Counted from the first letter of the stretch, positions 34,451 to 43,923 are shown. The stretch is 64,000 nucleotides of DNA from Rhodococcus rhodnii (GCA_000720375.1 JOAA01000008.1:246782-310781), one strand, 5' to 3'. Made by a program: numbers and translations. The notes: generated from the sequence alone by a model not told the origin.

Positions 34451-34598
34451 CGCTAATGAGTGTATTCGGCGACGTACGTCACGCCCCAGGCGACGGCAGA
34501 TAGAGACCGAACCAGATTGTGACACCACGCACGGAACTGATCACGTAACGTGTTCGTCGGAGCAGGGACAACGAAACCGAGTGGGGAGCTTGGTCGAG

Positions 34599-34895
34599 AT
34601 GCCCAAACCGATGGACAGATTCACCGTCAGCCTGCCCAAGCTGGAAGACGTCGCGAATCACGAACTGCCCGCGGTAGCCAATGCGCTTCGTGCACCCGCG
34701 AACATCCTGAAGGCCCACGAGGGGTTGGAAGGCCCCGGCCGTTTCCAGCCGGTCTACGCGATGGAAGTCGCATACGCGCGGTTCACCGACAGCGTGGCGT
34801 TCCGGCAGACAGCCGGGTGCGACCGAATCGAGAAGGTCGCCCAGTCACTGAGCTACATCGCGAATCTCTATCGCCGAGCCGACGGGCAAGGATGA
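34599..34895 (+). CDS. Small alpha-helical protein at the head of a WXG-like cluster
   Basis: This is a 98-residue helical soluble protein (MPKPMDRFTVSLPKLEDVANHELPAVANAL; the C-terminus carries KVAQSLSYIANLYRRADGQ). Size, helical content and position in front of a longer WxG-bearing gene resemble the small partners of type VII (ESX) secretion clusters, though it lacks a WxG motif itself. The ATG at 34599 is used; a GTG six codons earlier is possible. It is followed after one base by the longer protein, in a four-gene unit. Confidence 0.6.
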   Translation: MPKPMDRFTVSLPKLEDVANHELPAVANALRAPANILKAHEGLEGPGRFQPVYAMEVAYARFTDSVAFRQTAGCDRIEKVAQSLSYIANLYRRADGQG

Positions 34896-34896
34896 C

Positions 34897-35859
34897 ATGG
34901 CCGACTGGAAGACGAACGAAGAGCTCTACGACATCGCCAACCGGCTCGGCCGCAAGATCATCGAGATGTACGCGAAGGCGGGCGTATGGATTTCGGCGGG
35001 GCTGCACGTGGACACCATCATCAGGAACATCGTGCTGGATGCTGAGACCTGCATGTCGCTGGAACCGCAGCGGATCATCGACGAGTTCGAGCGGATGCAG
35101 AAGGCTGCCCGTGACACCGGCGAAGACGCGGTCTGCAAGGCCACGCTGAACACCGCCGCGATCAAACTCGGCGAGTGGACCGGCGCTGGAGCCGAAGCCT
35201 TCATGGACCAGATGGACTACATCCGGACGTTCATGGATCAGCAGAACCGGCAGATCTTGTTCGCCGCGCACTGCATGGGAACGACGTACTCGCTCGCCGT
35301 CAACGCCCGGCGCAACTACTACGAGCTCGCTGACGCCACGATCGCCGCGTGCGACAAGGAAATGGAGAAACAAGCCGAGCGGGACACCAAAGCGACAATC
35401 GGCATTCTGAGTGAGATCGCCACCGCGTGCATCACGGGTTTCGGAAGGCCCGACAAGGCTGCGACCGTGGTCCGCTGGGGACTCGAGTCGTTCGTGGCCA
35501 TCGGGGCCAAGACCGCCGAGGTGGTGATCGAAGGCAGCGAGGCACCGCAGGTCGTGTCCAGCTACAACCGGGCGAGGCGCAGCCTGGAGGACTCGTTCAA
35601 CGACGGCCTTGCCGAGCTCACCAGGTGGATTGAAACTCAGGAGCGTGACCTTGCCGAGGTCAGGAATCCGATCCTCGAGCCGCTGCAACGAGAGATCGAC
35701 GTGACCGGTGCCGACTTCGACTACGGGAAGTTCTTCCACGATGCCAGGGACCCGGCCGTGTTCAGCGCGAAGGTCGAGCAGGAACGCAAGAAGATCCAGG
35801 AAGAGCAGAACCGGCCACCGGGGTTGATCGGCCAACGACTGGACGGAGGTCCGTCGTGA
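34897..35859 (+). CDS. WxG-motif helical protein (ESX-like substrate candidate)
   Basis: This 320-residue largely alpha-helical protein has no signal peptide. It has LGEWTGAGAEAFMDQMDYIRTFMDQQ around residues 91-115, with the W-x-G turn and following helix typical of WXG100/LXG-type proteins, and a long charged C-terminal half (RRSLEDSFNDGLAELTRW; AKVEQERKKIQEEQ). Such proteins are often exported by type VII systems, but no EccC or mycosin gene is in the window. The gene overlaps the DUF3558-like lipoprotein gene as GTGA. Membership in an ESX-like cluster is inference from the motif and partners. Confidence 0.6.
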   Translation: MADWKTNEELYDIANRLGRKIIEMYAKAGVWISAGLHVDTIIRNIVLDAETCMSLEPQRIIDEFERMQKAARDTGEDAVCKATLNTAAIKLGEWTGAGAEAFMDQMDYIRTFMDQQNRQILFAAHCMGTTYSLAVNARRNYYELADATIAACDKEMEKQAERDTKATIGILSEIATACITGFGRPDKAATVVRWGLESFVAIGAKTAEVVIEGSEAPQVVSSYNRARRSLEDSFNDGLAELTRWIETQERDLAEVRNPILEPLQREIDVTGADFDYGKFFHDARDPAVFSAKVEQERKKIQEEQNRPPGLIGQRLDGGPS

Positions 35860-36458
35860 TCCGCAAGGGGATGATCGGGGTCGTGGTGTTGGCGACAGCG
35901 TGCGGAACCGCCGCCGATCCCTCGCCGACACCCACTAACCCACCGAGCACGACCACGGCGATCACAACCGCCCCGCCGCCCGGCACCGGCTCGTCCGAGG
36001 CATCAAGGCCGACAGTCCCACCGAACGCATCTCGAACGCTCGACATGAGCAAGTTCGCCGGGCGGACCTGCAACTCGCTCACCCCACAGCAAGTCGCGAC
36101 CCTCGACCTCGGTGACCTCGAACAGTTGGATGCGACCGAACGGTGTCAGTGGTCGCGCGGAGAGACAAGGTTCGACATCGATCTGCTCCCGGGCACGAAC
36201 ACATTGCTGCGGCCCTACCAAGAGGCCAATGACCGCAACCGGGCCGCGGTGTTCGAGCCGCTCGAGATCCGTGGTTTCCCTGCCGTGAAGCGGCAGATGT
36301 TCCCCAACGACAACCACACGTCCGACTGCAATGTCAGCGTCGCGCTAGGTCCAGACCGCGGCGTCTACATCGCAGGCTTCAGCCAATCCCCTGGCGTGGA
36401 CTGGTGTGCGAAGTCGGTGGCGGCCGCTGAGTTCATCATTCAGAACCTGGGTGGGTAG
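35856..36458 (+). CDS. DUF3558-like lipoprotein
   Basis: This 200-residue predicted lipoprotein has a short hydrophobic signal (IGVVVLATAC), then a long Pro/Thr-rich linker (residues 20-55). A mature domain follows with four cysteines (C in RTCNSLTPQQ, ERCQWSRGE, SDCNVSVALG, VDWCAKS), the pattern of DUF3558 proteins common in Pseudonocardiaceae and mycobacteria. These sit outside the membrane; the biochemical role is unknown. It starts on the GTG that overlaps the stop of the WxG-motif gene and is followed three bases later by a membrane protein gene. Confidence 0.75.
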   Translation: MIRKGMIGVVVLATACGTAADPSPTPTNPPSTTTAITTAPPPGTGSSEASRPTVPPNASRTLDMSKFAGRTCNSLTPQQVATLDLGDLEQLDATERCQWSRGETRFDIDLLPGTNTLLRPYQEANDRNRAAVFEPLEIRGFPAVKRQMFPNDNHTSDCNVSVALGPDRGVYIAGFSQSPGVDWCAKSVAAAEFIIQNLGG

Positions 36459-36461
36459 CTG

Positions 36462-36917
36462 ATGCTCCAAGAGCGAATTGAGAATCTCGAACGGGAATTC
36501 GACGAGCGCACCACCGCGGCCGCGTTTGCCCGGTGCTACGGCGTGGTCACCGCTGTCCTGACCGTTCTGATGGTCGTTCCCGTCACCGAACCGAGGCGGG
36601 AACTGGTCATCTGGTCGGTGTCCCGCGGTTCGAGCAGCATCGCCACCTGGATGACGTTGGTCATGCTGTTCCTGGTGCCGTTGCTGTTCCTGTTGGCGTG
36701 CGCCACCATCCGGCCGGGCAGGTCCCCGTGGCTCGGATGGTGGATCGCTGGATTCTCGACAGTCGGCTTCGTGTTCTCGATCATCCTGTTGAGCCAGGAT
36801 GACCTGTCCACCGCACCGGCCGGCTACGTCCTCGTTGTGCTGCTGTTCCTCACTGTGGTGCTCGGGTGTGCGCACGCCATCCAGCGCACTCGCGTTAGGA
36901 ACACTTCGCCGAGCTGA
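36462..36917 (+). CDS. Small membrane protein
   Basis: This 151-residue protein begins with an amphipathic coiled stretch (LQERIENLEREFDERTTAAAF), then has four hydrophobic segments (VVTAVLTVLMVVPV; WMTLVMLFLVPLLFLLACA; WWIAGFSTVGFVFSIILL; GYVLVVLLFLTVVLGCAHA). It is the last gene of the WXG-like cluster. No family is recognised. Its end overlaps that of the convergent lipoprotein gene by 23 bases. Confidence 0.65.
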   Translation: MLQERIENLEREFDERTTAAAFARCYGVVTAVLTVLMVVPVTEPRRELVIWSVSRGSSSIATWMTLVMLFLVPLLFLLACATIRPGRSPWLGWWIAGFSTVGFVFSIILLSQDDLSTAPAGYVLVVLLFLTVVLGCAHAIQRTRVRNTSPS

Positions 36918-37641
36918 GGAGGGACACTGCGGTGACTTTGTTGTCCTTCACGGTGAACTCGTAGCTCCAGTTGGCCTTGTCCGCGATCGCCAGCTGGTAG
37001 CGCTCGTTCTCGCCCAGCTTGAGGCCGCGGGGCTCGTAGGCCTTCTTCAGCTCTTCGACCGTTGAGCCCGTGCCGATTCCTTCCGCTGTCTTCGCGGTCG
37101 GTGGGGCCGCCAGCTGGCGGAGGCCGTCCTTGCCGAAGGACGCGCCGCCTTCCGCCGAGAAGGCCGCGTCGCGCGCTTCACGCTTTTCCATCAGTTCCAC
37201 CATTGCCATGGTCGCGTCGGCGTTGAGCTTCGCGCCCTCCGCCGCCCGCTGCGCGCCCTTTGCGGCTTCCTCCGCGTTCTTCGCAGCCTGCTCCGCGTTC
37301 TGCGCGGGCTGTCTCGTGCCGGTCTGGCCGGTGGTCTTGCCGGCCTCGTCGGCTTTGGCGTTGAGTTCGCGGGACTTCTTCTCGGCCGCGTCCTCCGCCG
37401 CCATCCTCGCCTGGTCGGGCGCGGGCCCGCCGACGTAGCTGAAGTCCGTGCAGCCGTCCAGATTGGACGTCGGCGCCGTCGCCAGCTTCCCCGTAGCCAG
37501 CGCCGCTTCCTTGGTCATCCCCGGTGTCAGGCCGCGGTAGCCCGCTGGGCCGAAGGCCTCGGGCGCGGCCGGGCCATTGTCCGATGTGCACGCGGTCAGT
37601 CCCGTGAGCAGGACGGCAGCGCAAAGCACACGCTTGTTCAC
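36895..37641 (-). CDS. Lipoprotein with helical, alanine/glutamate-rich middle
   Basis: This 248-residue predicted lipoprotein has a signal ending in lipobox LTAC (cysteine near residue 18). Residues about 75-150 are a long Ala/Glu/Lys-rich coiled-coil-like segment (AEDAAEKKSRELNAKADE; NAEQAAKNAEEAAKGAQRAAEGAK). The N-terminal part (GYRGLTPGMTKEAALATG) and the C-terminal part (GSTVEELKKAYEPRGLKL and YEFTVKDNKVTAVSLLS) look like the two halves of a single small fold split by the coiled insertion. The function is unknown. It is convergent with, and overlaps, the small membrane protein gene. Confidence 0.7.
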   Translation of the reverse strand: MNKRVLCAAVLLTGLTACTSDNGPAAPEAFGPAGYRGLTPGMTKEAALATGKLATAPTSNLDGCTDFSYVGGPAPDQARMAAEDAAEKKSRELNAKADEAGKTTGQTGTRQPAQNAEQAAKNAEEAAKGAQRAAEGAKLNADATMAMVELMEKREARDAAFSAEGGASFGKDGLRQLAAPPTAKTAEGIGTGSTVEELKKAYEPRGLKLGENERYQLAIADKANWSYEFTVKDNKVTAVSLLSSAKCS

Positions 37642-37803
37642 TTGAGAACCCCCTTGTATGTACCGGTGCGGACCCTAGCGAACCGGCACGCCGTTTTCGC
37701 AACGGCATTACTGGACGAAACACACCGAAAACGTTTACATTGATCGCGCCTCATCCGCCGCGGGCATCCGGAGCAGTCCCTTCACGACCATTCGGAGGAC
37801 CTT

Positions 37804-39852
37804 GTGGTACCCCTGTCCCGATGGCGGACAGGCGCGGCTTGCTTGGCAGCCGTCGCCGTCACATTCGCCGTCGTACCCGCTGCCACCGCGGCTCCCGTCC
37901 TTCTCTCGCAGAACAAGCCGGTCAGCGTCTCGTCCACCGGCGGCAGCGCCTACACGGGCACGAACGCCGTCGACGGCAGCACCTCGACCAGATGGGCGAG
38001 CCAGAAGAACATCGATCCCGCATGGATCTACGTCGACCTCGGCGCCGTCGCCGCGGTCAGCCAGGTCAAGCTGACCTGGGACCTGTCGTGCGCGAAGGCA
38101 TACCGCGTCGAGTTGTCGACCAACGCGACGCAGTGGAGCACTGTCTACGAGACCACGACCGGAGACGGCGGTGTCGACGACCTCGCTGTCGGCGGAAATG
38201 CCCGCTACGTCCGCGTTTTCGGCACCACGCGCTGCCGGACCGGCTCCGCGTACGGCTACTCCCTGCAGGAGTTCCAGGTCTACGGCACGGTCGGCGCCGA
38301 CACCGAACCACCGACAACGCCAGGCAATGCGCGGGCGAGCGACATCACGTCGACTAGCGTGAAACTGTCGTGGGACGCCTCGACCGACGACAAGGGTGTT
38401 GTGGCGTACGACATCTACAACACCGGCCAGCTCGTCAAGACGGTCGACGGCGCCACGCTGACAACCACGATCACCGGCCTGACACCGAACACGAACTACG
38501 GGTTCTACGTCAACGCACGCGACGGCGCAGGCAACGTTTCCCAAGCCAGCAACACTGTTGCGGTCAAGACGCCACCGGACGTCATCGACAAGGAACCGCC
38601 GACCGCGCCCGGCAACCTGCGGTCCACCGCCAGCACGGCCAACAGTGTTTCCCTGACGTGGAACGCGTCCGCGGACAACATCGGCGTCAAGGGATACAAC
38701 GTCTATTCGTCCGGTGAGCAGGTCGGTTCCACGACAACAACCTCAGCGACGATCAGCGGGCTGAAGGCCAACACCACGTATCCGTTCACCGTCAAGGCTT
38801 TCGACGCCGCCGGGAACCTTTCCACCGCCAGCAACGAGATCTCGGTGAGGACCAAGGCAGGCGGAGATGTCATCGGTGAGGTCAAGCAGGTCACGACCAG
38901 CACCGACGTGCCGTGGGGCCTGGTGAACCTGCCGGACGGTTCGGCGCTGTACACCGAACGCGACACCCACAAGATCACCCGGGTCACCCAGTCCGGCGCC
39001 AAGAACACGGTCGGCACGGTGTCCAATGTGTCCGGAACGGATGGCGAAGGCGGTCTGCTCGGGCTGGAGATCTCGCCGACCTTCGCGCAGGACCGCTGGC
39101 TGTACGTCTACCACACCAGCCCAAGCGACAACCGGATCGTCCGAATCAAGTACGAGAACGGCTCCCTGGGCCAGTCGCAGGTCCTGCTCACCGGGATCGT
39201 GCGCAACAGGTACCACAACGGCGGCAGGTTGCGGTTCGGCCCGGACGGCAAGCTGTACGCGGGCGTCGGCGACGGCCAGAGCCGCGACTCGGCGCAGGAC
39301 ATCAACTCGCTCAACGGAAAGATCCTGCGGCTCAACCCGGACGGTTCGGTGCCGTCGGACAACCCGTTCCCCGGCAAGTACGTCTGGAGCCTCGGCCACC
39401 GCAACATCGAGGGCCTGGCGTTCGACTCGCAGGGCAGGCTCTGGGAGGCCGAGCTCGGCAACTCGGTGATGGACGAGCTCAACCTGATCAAGAAGGGCGG
39501 CAACTACGGCTGGCCCAGCTGTGAGGGCACGTCCGGCTCGGGCTGTGGCAACTCCGCGTACACCAAGCCCGTCCGCACCTGGGGCGTGTCCAGCGCATCG
39601 CCCGGCGGTCTGACGATCGTCAACGACACGCTGTTCATGTCGTGCCTGCGCGGCGAACGCCTGTACCGGATGAAGATCAACGGCAACGGCACGGACAACC
39701 CGGTCGCGTACTTCCAGGGCACCTACGGCCGATTGCGCACGGTTGAGCCGAACCCGGTGACGGGCGGCCTGTGGCTGACAACGTCCAATGGGGACAAAGA
39801 CAGCACGGGCAACAACAGCAACACAAGGATCCTGAACGTGGCGCTGAACTAG
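37804..39852 (+). CDS. Secreted F5/8C-FN3-FN3-glucose/sorbosone dehydrogenase-like protein
   Basis: This 682-residue exported protein has a signal peptide to about residue 31 (FAVVPAATAA). A discoidin/F5-8 type C (CBM32-like) domain runs to about residue 155 (NAVDGSTSTRWASQK, WIYVDLGAVA). Two fibronectin type III domains follow (about 163-250 and 260-345), each with SWDAS/WNAS and ITGLTPNT/ISGLKANT. The C-terminal glucose/sorbosone dehydrogenase beta-propeller contains PWGLVNLPDGSALYTER, YHNGGRLRFGPDGKLYAGVGD and NIEGLAFDSQGRLWEAELG. Family members oxidise sugars with PQQ or act as structural propellers. The GTG at 37804 has GGAGG upstream. It is monocistronic, with a hairpin terminator after it. 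Confidence 0.88.
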   Translation: MVPLSRWRTGAACLAAVAVTFAVVPAATAAPVLLSQNKPVSVSSTGGSAYTGTNAVDGSTSTRWASQKNIDPAWIYVDLGAVAAVSQVKLTWDLSCAKAYRVELSTNATQWSTVYETTTGDGGVDDLAVGGNARYVRVFGTTRCRTGSAYGYSLQEFQVYGTVGADTEPPTTPGNARASDITSTSVKLSWDASTDDKGVVAYDIYNTGQLVKTVDGATLTTTITGLTPNTNYGFYVNARDGAGNVSQASNTVAVKTPPDVIDKEPPTAPGNLRSTASTANSVSLTWNASADNIGVKGYNVYSSGEQVGSTTTTSATISGLKANTTYPFTVKAFDAAGNLSTASNEISVRTKAGGDVIGEVKQVTTSTDVPWGLVNLPDGSALYTERDTHKITRVTQSGAKNTVGTVSNVSGTDGEGGLLGLEISPTFAQDRWLYVYHTSPSDNRIVRIKYENGSLGQSQVLLTGIVRNRYHNGGRLRFGPDGKLYAGVGDGQSRDSAQDINSLNGKILRLNPDGSVPSDNPFPGKYVWSLGHRNIEGLAFDSQGRLWEAELGNSVMDELNLIKKGGNYGWPSCEGTSGSGCGNSAYTKPVRTWGVSSASPGGLTIVNDTLFMSCLRGERLYRMKINGNGTDNPVAYFQGTYGRLRTVEPNPVTGGLWLTTSNGDKDSTGNNSNTRILNVALN

Positions 39853-39864
39853 CACGAAATAGGG

Positions 39865-39915
39865 TCACCCCGCGCGGACCGCTTGTCGGAGCGGGAAAGT
39901 GCCCGCGCGGGGTGA
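39865..39915. terminator. Nested hairpin between convergent genes (bidirectional terminator)
   Basis: TCACCCCGCGCGG (39865-39877) pairs perfectly with CCGCGCGGGGTGA (39903-39915). The 25-base loop holds a smaller stem, CCGCT/AGCGG. It lies 12 bases after the sugar dehydrogenase stop and four bases after the end of the MFS gene on the other strand, so it can end both. No U-run, as is usual in high-GC actinomycetes. Confidence 0.75.
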
Positions 39916-39919
39916 GTCT

Positions 39920-41281
39920 TCATTTGCGCCCAGGCCGGACGAGCACGGCGCCGAGCACCGCGATCACCGCCATCGAAACGTCCAGAATGGCCATCGCGGC
40001 CGACGGCCGTTGCGGCGATGCGACCAACGCCAGCAGGACACCGCCGACACCGACCAGCACCGCGCTGAACACACGCTCGGAGACCTGCAAAGCAGCCGCG
40101 TTCGTGCCCTGTTCCGGCAAGGACGAGTACCGCATCGTCAGCACGCTCAGGCTCGAGTAACCGAGTCCCATCCCCGCGCTCGCGATGATCCAGGCCACGA
40201 AAGCGATCCAGCCCCAGCCCCATGTCGGCGTGACCAGCAACATCGCCAAAGCACCCGTGGCGAGCAACGCGAACGCCCAGCGCACGAACACAAGCCGGTC
40301 GACATCGGGATTGCGCGCGGGCAACAACGCGGCCGCTGACCACGCCAAAGCCCCTACTGTCAGTGGAAGTCCGGCCATCACGGGCGAATATCCGTGCACA
40401 GCGGTCAACGTCAGCGTCACGTACACCTCGATCGCGGTGTACGCACCGGCGAGCAATCCACGTGCCAGGACCGTCACCGGCAATCCGGGTCGCGCACTCA
40501 AAGTTCCCTTGGGGAGCAACCGGAACAGCGAAGGCAACAGCATCGCGCCACCGACCACGCCGAGCAGCAACGTTGACAGCGAAGGGTGTTCCACGGCCCA
40601 CGTCAACGCGGCGATCCCCAACGCCGCGGCGACCGCGGCCAATGCCAGGCCGCCGCGGGCAGGAGTCGCCTGTTCGACGCGAACGGGCAGCGTCCGCACC
40701 GCAGGCAGCAACAACATCCCGCCGACAACGGAAAGCGGCACCAGGCCAAGGAAAACCCACCGCCAGCTCGCGTGCTCGGTCAACAGTCCGGCCGCGGCGG
40801 GACCGACCAACGAAGGCAGCACCCACGCCGCGCTGAGGATGCCGAAGGCCGCGGGCTGGGCGCGTTCCGGGTAGACGTACGCGATCATCACGTAGATCGC
40901 GATCGAGATCGTGCCGCCGCCAAGGCCTTGCAGCGCACGGCCGATCAGCAGCATCCACATCGACTGGGCGAGCCCGGCGACCAGCAGGCCCGCCAGGAAC
41001 AGGATCACGCCGGTGTACAGCCCGAACGCCGGACCGCGCCGGTCACACAACCGTCCGGCGAGAACGTTCGCGATCAGGCTTGTGACCAGGAACACCGTGA
41101 ACGGCCACGAGTACAGCTCGCCGCCGCGCAGGTCCGCGACCATCCGCGGCATCGCGGTGTTCACGCCGAGGTTCTCGAACGCGACCAGCGTCACCAACAG
41201 CGTCATACCTATTGAGACAGCACGGTATTGGGCTGTCCACAGTGAAGTTTTCGGCTCGGCGGCGGTGTCGGTGACGGTCAC
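39920..41281 (-). CDS. MFS transporter (DHA2-like drug exporter)
   Basis: This 453-residue major facilitator has about fourteen helices. Helix 1 starts after residue 20 ([23 protein letters not shown]); the motif A loop is [10 protein letters not shown], and motif C-type glycine patterns in helix 5 ([17 protein letters not shown]) mark it as an antiporter-type exporter. The substrate is unknown. Its GTG overlaps the stop of the LLM monooxygenase gene (GTGA), so it is the last gene of the OlsB-OlsA-LLM-MFS run. Confidence 0.88.
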   Translation of the reverse strand: MTVTDTAAEPKTSLWTAQYRAVSIGMTLLVTLVAFENLGVNTAMPRMVADLRGGELYSWPFTVFLVTSLIANVLAGRLCDRRGPAFGLYTGVILFLAGLLVAGLAQSMWMLLIGRALQGLGGGTISIAIYVMIAYVYPERAQPAAFGILSAAWVLPSLVGPAAAGLLTEHASWRWVFLGLVPLSVVGGMLLLPAVRTLPVRVEQATPARGGLALAAVAAALGIAALTWAVEHPSLSTLLLGVVGGAMLLPSLFRLLPKGTLSARPGLPVTVLARGLLAGAYTAIEVYVTLTLTAVHGYSPVMAGLPLTVGALAWSAAALLPARNPDVDRLVFVRWAFALLATGALAMLLVTPTWGWGWIAFVAWIIASAGMGLGYSSLSVLTMRYSSLPEQGTNAAALQVSERVFSAVLVGVGGVLLALVASPQRPSAAMAILDVSMAVIAVLGAVLVRPGRK

Positions 41282-42252
41282 ATGGGCGAGTCTGCAACTT
41301 CAAGTGCACTGGAGGTCAAGTCCGCGATCAGCTCGTAGCAGCGGATCCGCTCGGCCTGGTCGTGGATCAGCGTGATGACCATCAGTTCGTCGGCCTGCGT
41401 GCTGGCCATCAGACTGGCGATCCCGCGCCGGACGGTGTCCGGGCCGCCGATGACCCGAGGCGCCATCCGGTCCTTGATGAGCTGGCGTTCGGCGTCGGTG
41501 TACGGCTGGTTCACCGCGATCTCCGGCGGTACGTGGCGCCCGTGGTTCAGACCGCCCGCACTCATTCGCACGATCATCAGCGCCAGCGAGGAAGTTAGGA
41601 ACCGCGCGCGCTCGTCGGTGTCCGCGGCGATCACCAACGTGCAGACCAGCACGTACGGTTGCGCCAACGCGGCTGACGGCTTGAACGAGTCCCGATAAGC
41701 CGCCACGGCTGGCAACGCCTCACCGGGGTTGAAGTGATGGGCGAAGGCGTACGGCAGACCGAGTTCGCCTGCCAGCCGGGCACTTGAGGCACTGGAACCA
41801 AGCAACCACACGGGCACCGCGGCCGGGATCATGTCGTTGGTGAAATAGCCCCTCAGTTCGGCCAGTTGCGCCGGGAAATCGGCCTCAGACCGGCGCAGCA
41901 GGCGCACGGTATCCGGATCGGAACCTGGTGCGCGTCCGATGCCGAGGTCGATCCGGTCCGGGTGCAGTGCTGCCAGCGTGCCGAACTGCTCCGCGACGAT
42001 CAGCGGTGGGTGATTGGGCAGCAGCACACCGCCTGAGCCGACCCGGATCGTCGTTGTGGCACTGGCCAATTGGCCGACGAGCACGGCTGGACTGGTACTG
42101 GCGATACTGGGCGCGAGGTGGTGTTCGGCCACCCAGAAGCGCCGATAGCCGAACCGTTCGACGTGCTTGGCCAAGTCCACCGTGTCGCGCAAAGACCGCG
42201 CCGGTGTGGATCCCTGCCACACCGGCGCTGTGTCCAGTACCGAAAGCCGCAT
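41278..42252 (-). CDS. Luciferase-like monooxygenase (LLM) family protein
   Basis: This 324-residue TIM-barrel flavin-dependent monooxygenase-like protein of the bacterial luciferase family contains [46 protein letters not shown] and [15 protein letters not shown], all typical of the MsnO8-like LLM subgroup. It probably uses FMNH2 or F420; the substrate is unknown. It starts 25 bases after the acyltransferase gene and overlaps the MFS gene by four bases. Confidence 0.87.
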   Translation of the reverse strand: MRLSVLDTAPVWQGSTPARSLRDTVDLAKHVERFGYRRFWVAEHHLAPSIASTSPAVLVGQLASATTTIRVGSGGVLLPNHPPLIVAEQFGTLAALHPDRIDLGIGRAPGSDPDTVRLLRRSEADFPAQLAELRGYFTNDMIPAAVPVWLLGSSASSARLAGELGLPYAFAHHFNPGEALPAVAAYRDSFKPSAALAQPYVLVCTLVIAADTDERARFLTSSLALMIVRMSAGGLNHGRHVPPEIAVNQPYTDAERQLIKDRMAPRVIGGPDTVRRGIASLMASTQADELMVITLIHDQAERIRCYELIADLTSSALEVADSPM

Positions 42253-42277
42253 GGCGGCGAACCTAGCGAAGAAACCC

Positions 42278-43096
42278 TTACGCCACGGCCAGTTTCGGGT
42301 GATCCATCGCCGGCAGCGTCTGCGTGCGGTCCAGCGTTTCGCGCACCGCTGCGTGTGTCATCGCGGCGAGTTCCTTGCGGTTGGCGGCTTTGCTCGGCTC
42401 GATCGGGTCGAGCACGTGCACCTCCATCACCAGGCCCTTGGTTCGCGCGGTCCGGCGCAGCGACGTGACCAGGGTCTCATCACCGATGAACGCAGGCGCC
42501 GTGGTGTCCCGGCCATCGGCCAACCGGTACCGGATCACGAACGGGATCACCGGCACGTCGGCGTCGATCGCCGCCTGGAACATCGCCGGCCGGAACCGGC
42601 CGCTGGCCAGCCCGCACCACGTGGTGCCTTCAGGCGAGACGTTCACCAACGAACCGCCACGCATCGCCTTGCGCAGCTCGTCCACCGCGATCGGCAGCGA
42701 GCGGAGGTTCTCCCGGTCCAGGTAGACCGTCCGAGCGGCGGTCGCGAGCTTGCCGATGATCGGCCAGTCCGCCACTTCCTTCTTGCCCTGTGCGCGCATC
42801 GGCTGGACCGCGTTGACCGCGACGATGTCCAGCCACGAGATGTGGTTCGACGCGACCAGCGCGCCACGGTCCGCGTCGGCGTATTCACGCAGGACCCTGC
42901 CGTTGTGGACCTCGATGCGCACGCCGAAGGCCCGCGCGATCCGGCGGAACCACCAGCGGACCATGCCTTCGCGTCCCCGCTTTGAGAACAGCGGCATCAC
43001 GATGGCGATGAACGGCCCGGTCAGCAGTACCGCGATCGCGGTGATCAACCGCCACCACCGGCGCGGCCTGCTGACGGTCGGCGTATTCCCCGACAT
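42278..43096 (-). CDS. 1-acyl-glycerol-3-phosphate-type acyltransferase, OlsA-like
   Basis: This 272-residue membrane-associated PlsC-family acyltransferase has an N-terminal hydrophobic segment ([21 protein letters not shown]), the catalytic HX4D motif in [10 protein letters not shown], and the FPEG-like motif VSPEGTTW. It follows a GNAT/OlsB-like acyltransferase gene after 44 bases, an arrangement known for ornithine lipid synthesis, where OlsB N-acylates ornithine and OlsA adds the second fatty acid. A phosphatidic acid role cannot be excluded. The mycobacterial counterpart by order is Rv3026c. The ATG at 43096 is used; the longer frame is antisense noise over the neighbouring gene. Confidence 0.78.
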   Translation of the reverse strand: MSGNTPTVSRPRRWWRLITAIAVLLTGPFIAIVMPLFSKRGREGMVRWWFRRIARAFGVRIEVHNGRVLREYADADRGALVASNHISWLDIVAVNAVQPMRAQGKKEVADWPIIGKLATAARTVYLDRENLRSLPIAVDELRKAMRGGSLVNVSPEGTTWCGLASGRFRPAMFQAAIDADVPVIPFVIRYRLADGRDTTAPAFIGDETLVTSLRRTARTKGLVMEVHVLDPIEPSKAANRKELAAMTHAAVRETLDRTQTLPAMDHPKLAVA

Positions 43097-43140
43097 GCAA
43101 CTGGAGCCACACGGTGACTCCGGCTGCCAAAGATGTCCCC

Positions 43141-43923
43141 TCACCCTTGCTCCCCCAGGAAGAACTTCACGTAACGCGGGTCGACCTTGGCGATGTCCAG
43201 CAGCACGAACAGGTCGGCGACGTTGAAGTCGCTGTCCAGTGCCGGCGGACCGCACACCCACGCCCCCAGCCGCAGATACCCCTTCAGCAGCGGCGGAACC
43301 ATGGTGCGCGCAGCCGGGCGGACGCCGTCCGGCTGCCACGGGCGCAGCGGGCGCACCCGATACTCAGGCGGTGACATGTGGTTGTCCCTGACCATGTTCC
43401 ACACCGCGGCGGCCAGATGTCCACCGTCCGCGAGCGGCACGGAGGCACACCCAGCGAGCATCGTGCGCCCAGTGAGCAGCATGTACCTAGCGATACCCGC
43501 CCACATCAGGCTTACCACCGAACCGGACCGGTGATCCGGGTGTACGCAGGACCGGCCCGTCTCCACGATGCCTGGCAGCAGCGAGCGCACTCCGCCGAGG
43601 TCGAACTCGGTCTCGGAGTAGAGCCTGCCCGCCGCGGCGACGCGGTCCGGTGGCAGGAACCGGTAGGTGCTGACGATCTCACCCGTCCGGTCCTCGCGGA
43701 CCACGAGGTGATCGCAGTGCTCGTCGAACTCGTCGACGTCCAGCCCGGTGTCACCGGACTTGAGCGTCGCGCCCATCTCTTCGGCGAAAACCTGGTAGCG
43801 AAGCCGCTGAGCTGCGACGACTTCCTCGGAGTCGCGGGCGAGCAACAGTGAGTAACGAGGTGCGTCCTCCGGCAGATCGGTTCCGGCCTGGGCAGTACTG
43901 ACGAGCACCTGCGCCTGAGTCAT
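43141..43923 (-). CDS. GNAT-type N-acyltransferase, OlsB-like
   Basis: This 260-residue acyltransferase of the OlsB/hemolysin-like GNAT group has RYSLLLARDSEEVVAAQRLRYQVFAEEMGA near the N-terminus (the AA-x-RLRYxVF signature), DEFDEHCDHLVVRE, and ETGRSCVHPDHRSGSVVSLMWAGIARY. In ornithine lipid synthesis such proteins transfer a 3-hydroxyacyl chain from acyl carrier protein to ornithine. The OlsA-like gene follows on the same strand. By order it corresponds to Rv3027c. The ornithine lipid role is inference from the pair. Confidence 0.78.
   Translation of the reverse strand: MTQAQVLVSTAQAGTDLPEDAPRYSLLLARDSEEVVAAQRLRYQVFAEEMGATLKSGDTGLDVDEFDEHCDHLVVREDRTGEIVSTYRFLPPDRVAAAGRLYSETEFDLGGVRSLLPGIVETGRSCVHPDHRSGSVVSLMWAGIARYMLLTGRTMLAGCASVPLADGGHLAAAVWNMVRDNHMSPPEYRVRPLRPWQPDGVRPAARTMVPPLLKGYLRLGAWVCGPPALDSDFNVADLFVLLDIAKVDPRYVKFFLGEQG

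Noticed and set aside
34783..35931. Minus-strand frame of 382 codons
   Set aside because: It is antisense to the WxG-motif gene and its lipoprotein neighbour, with no start context or domains.
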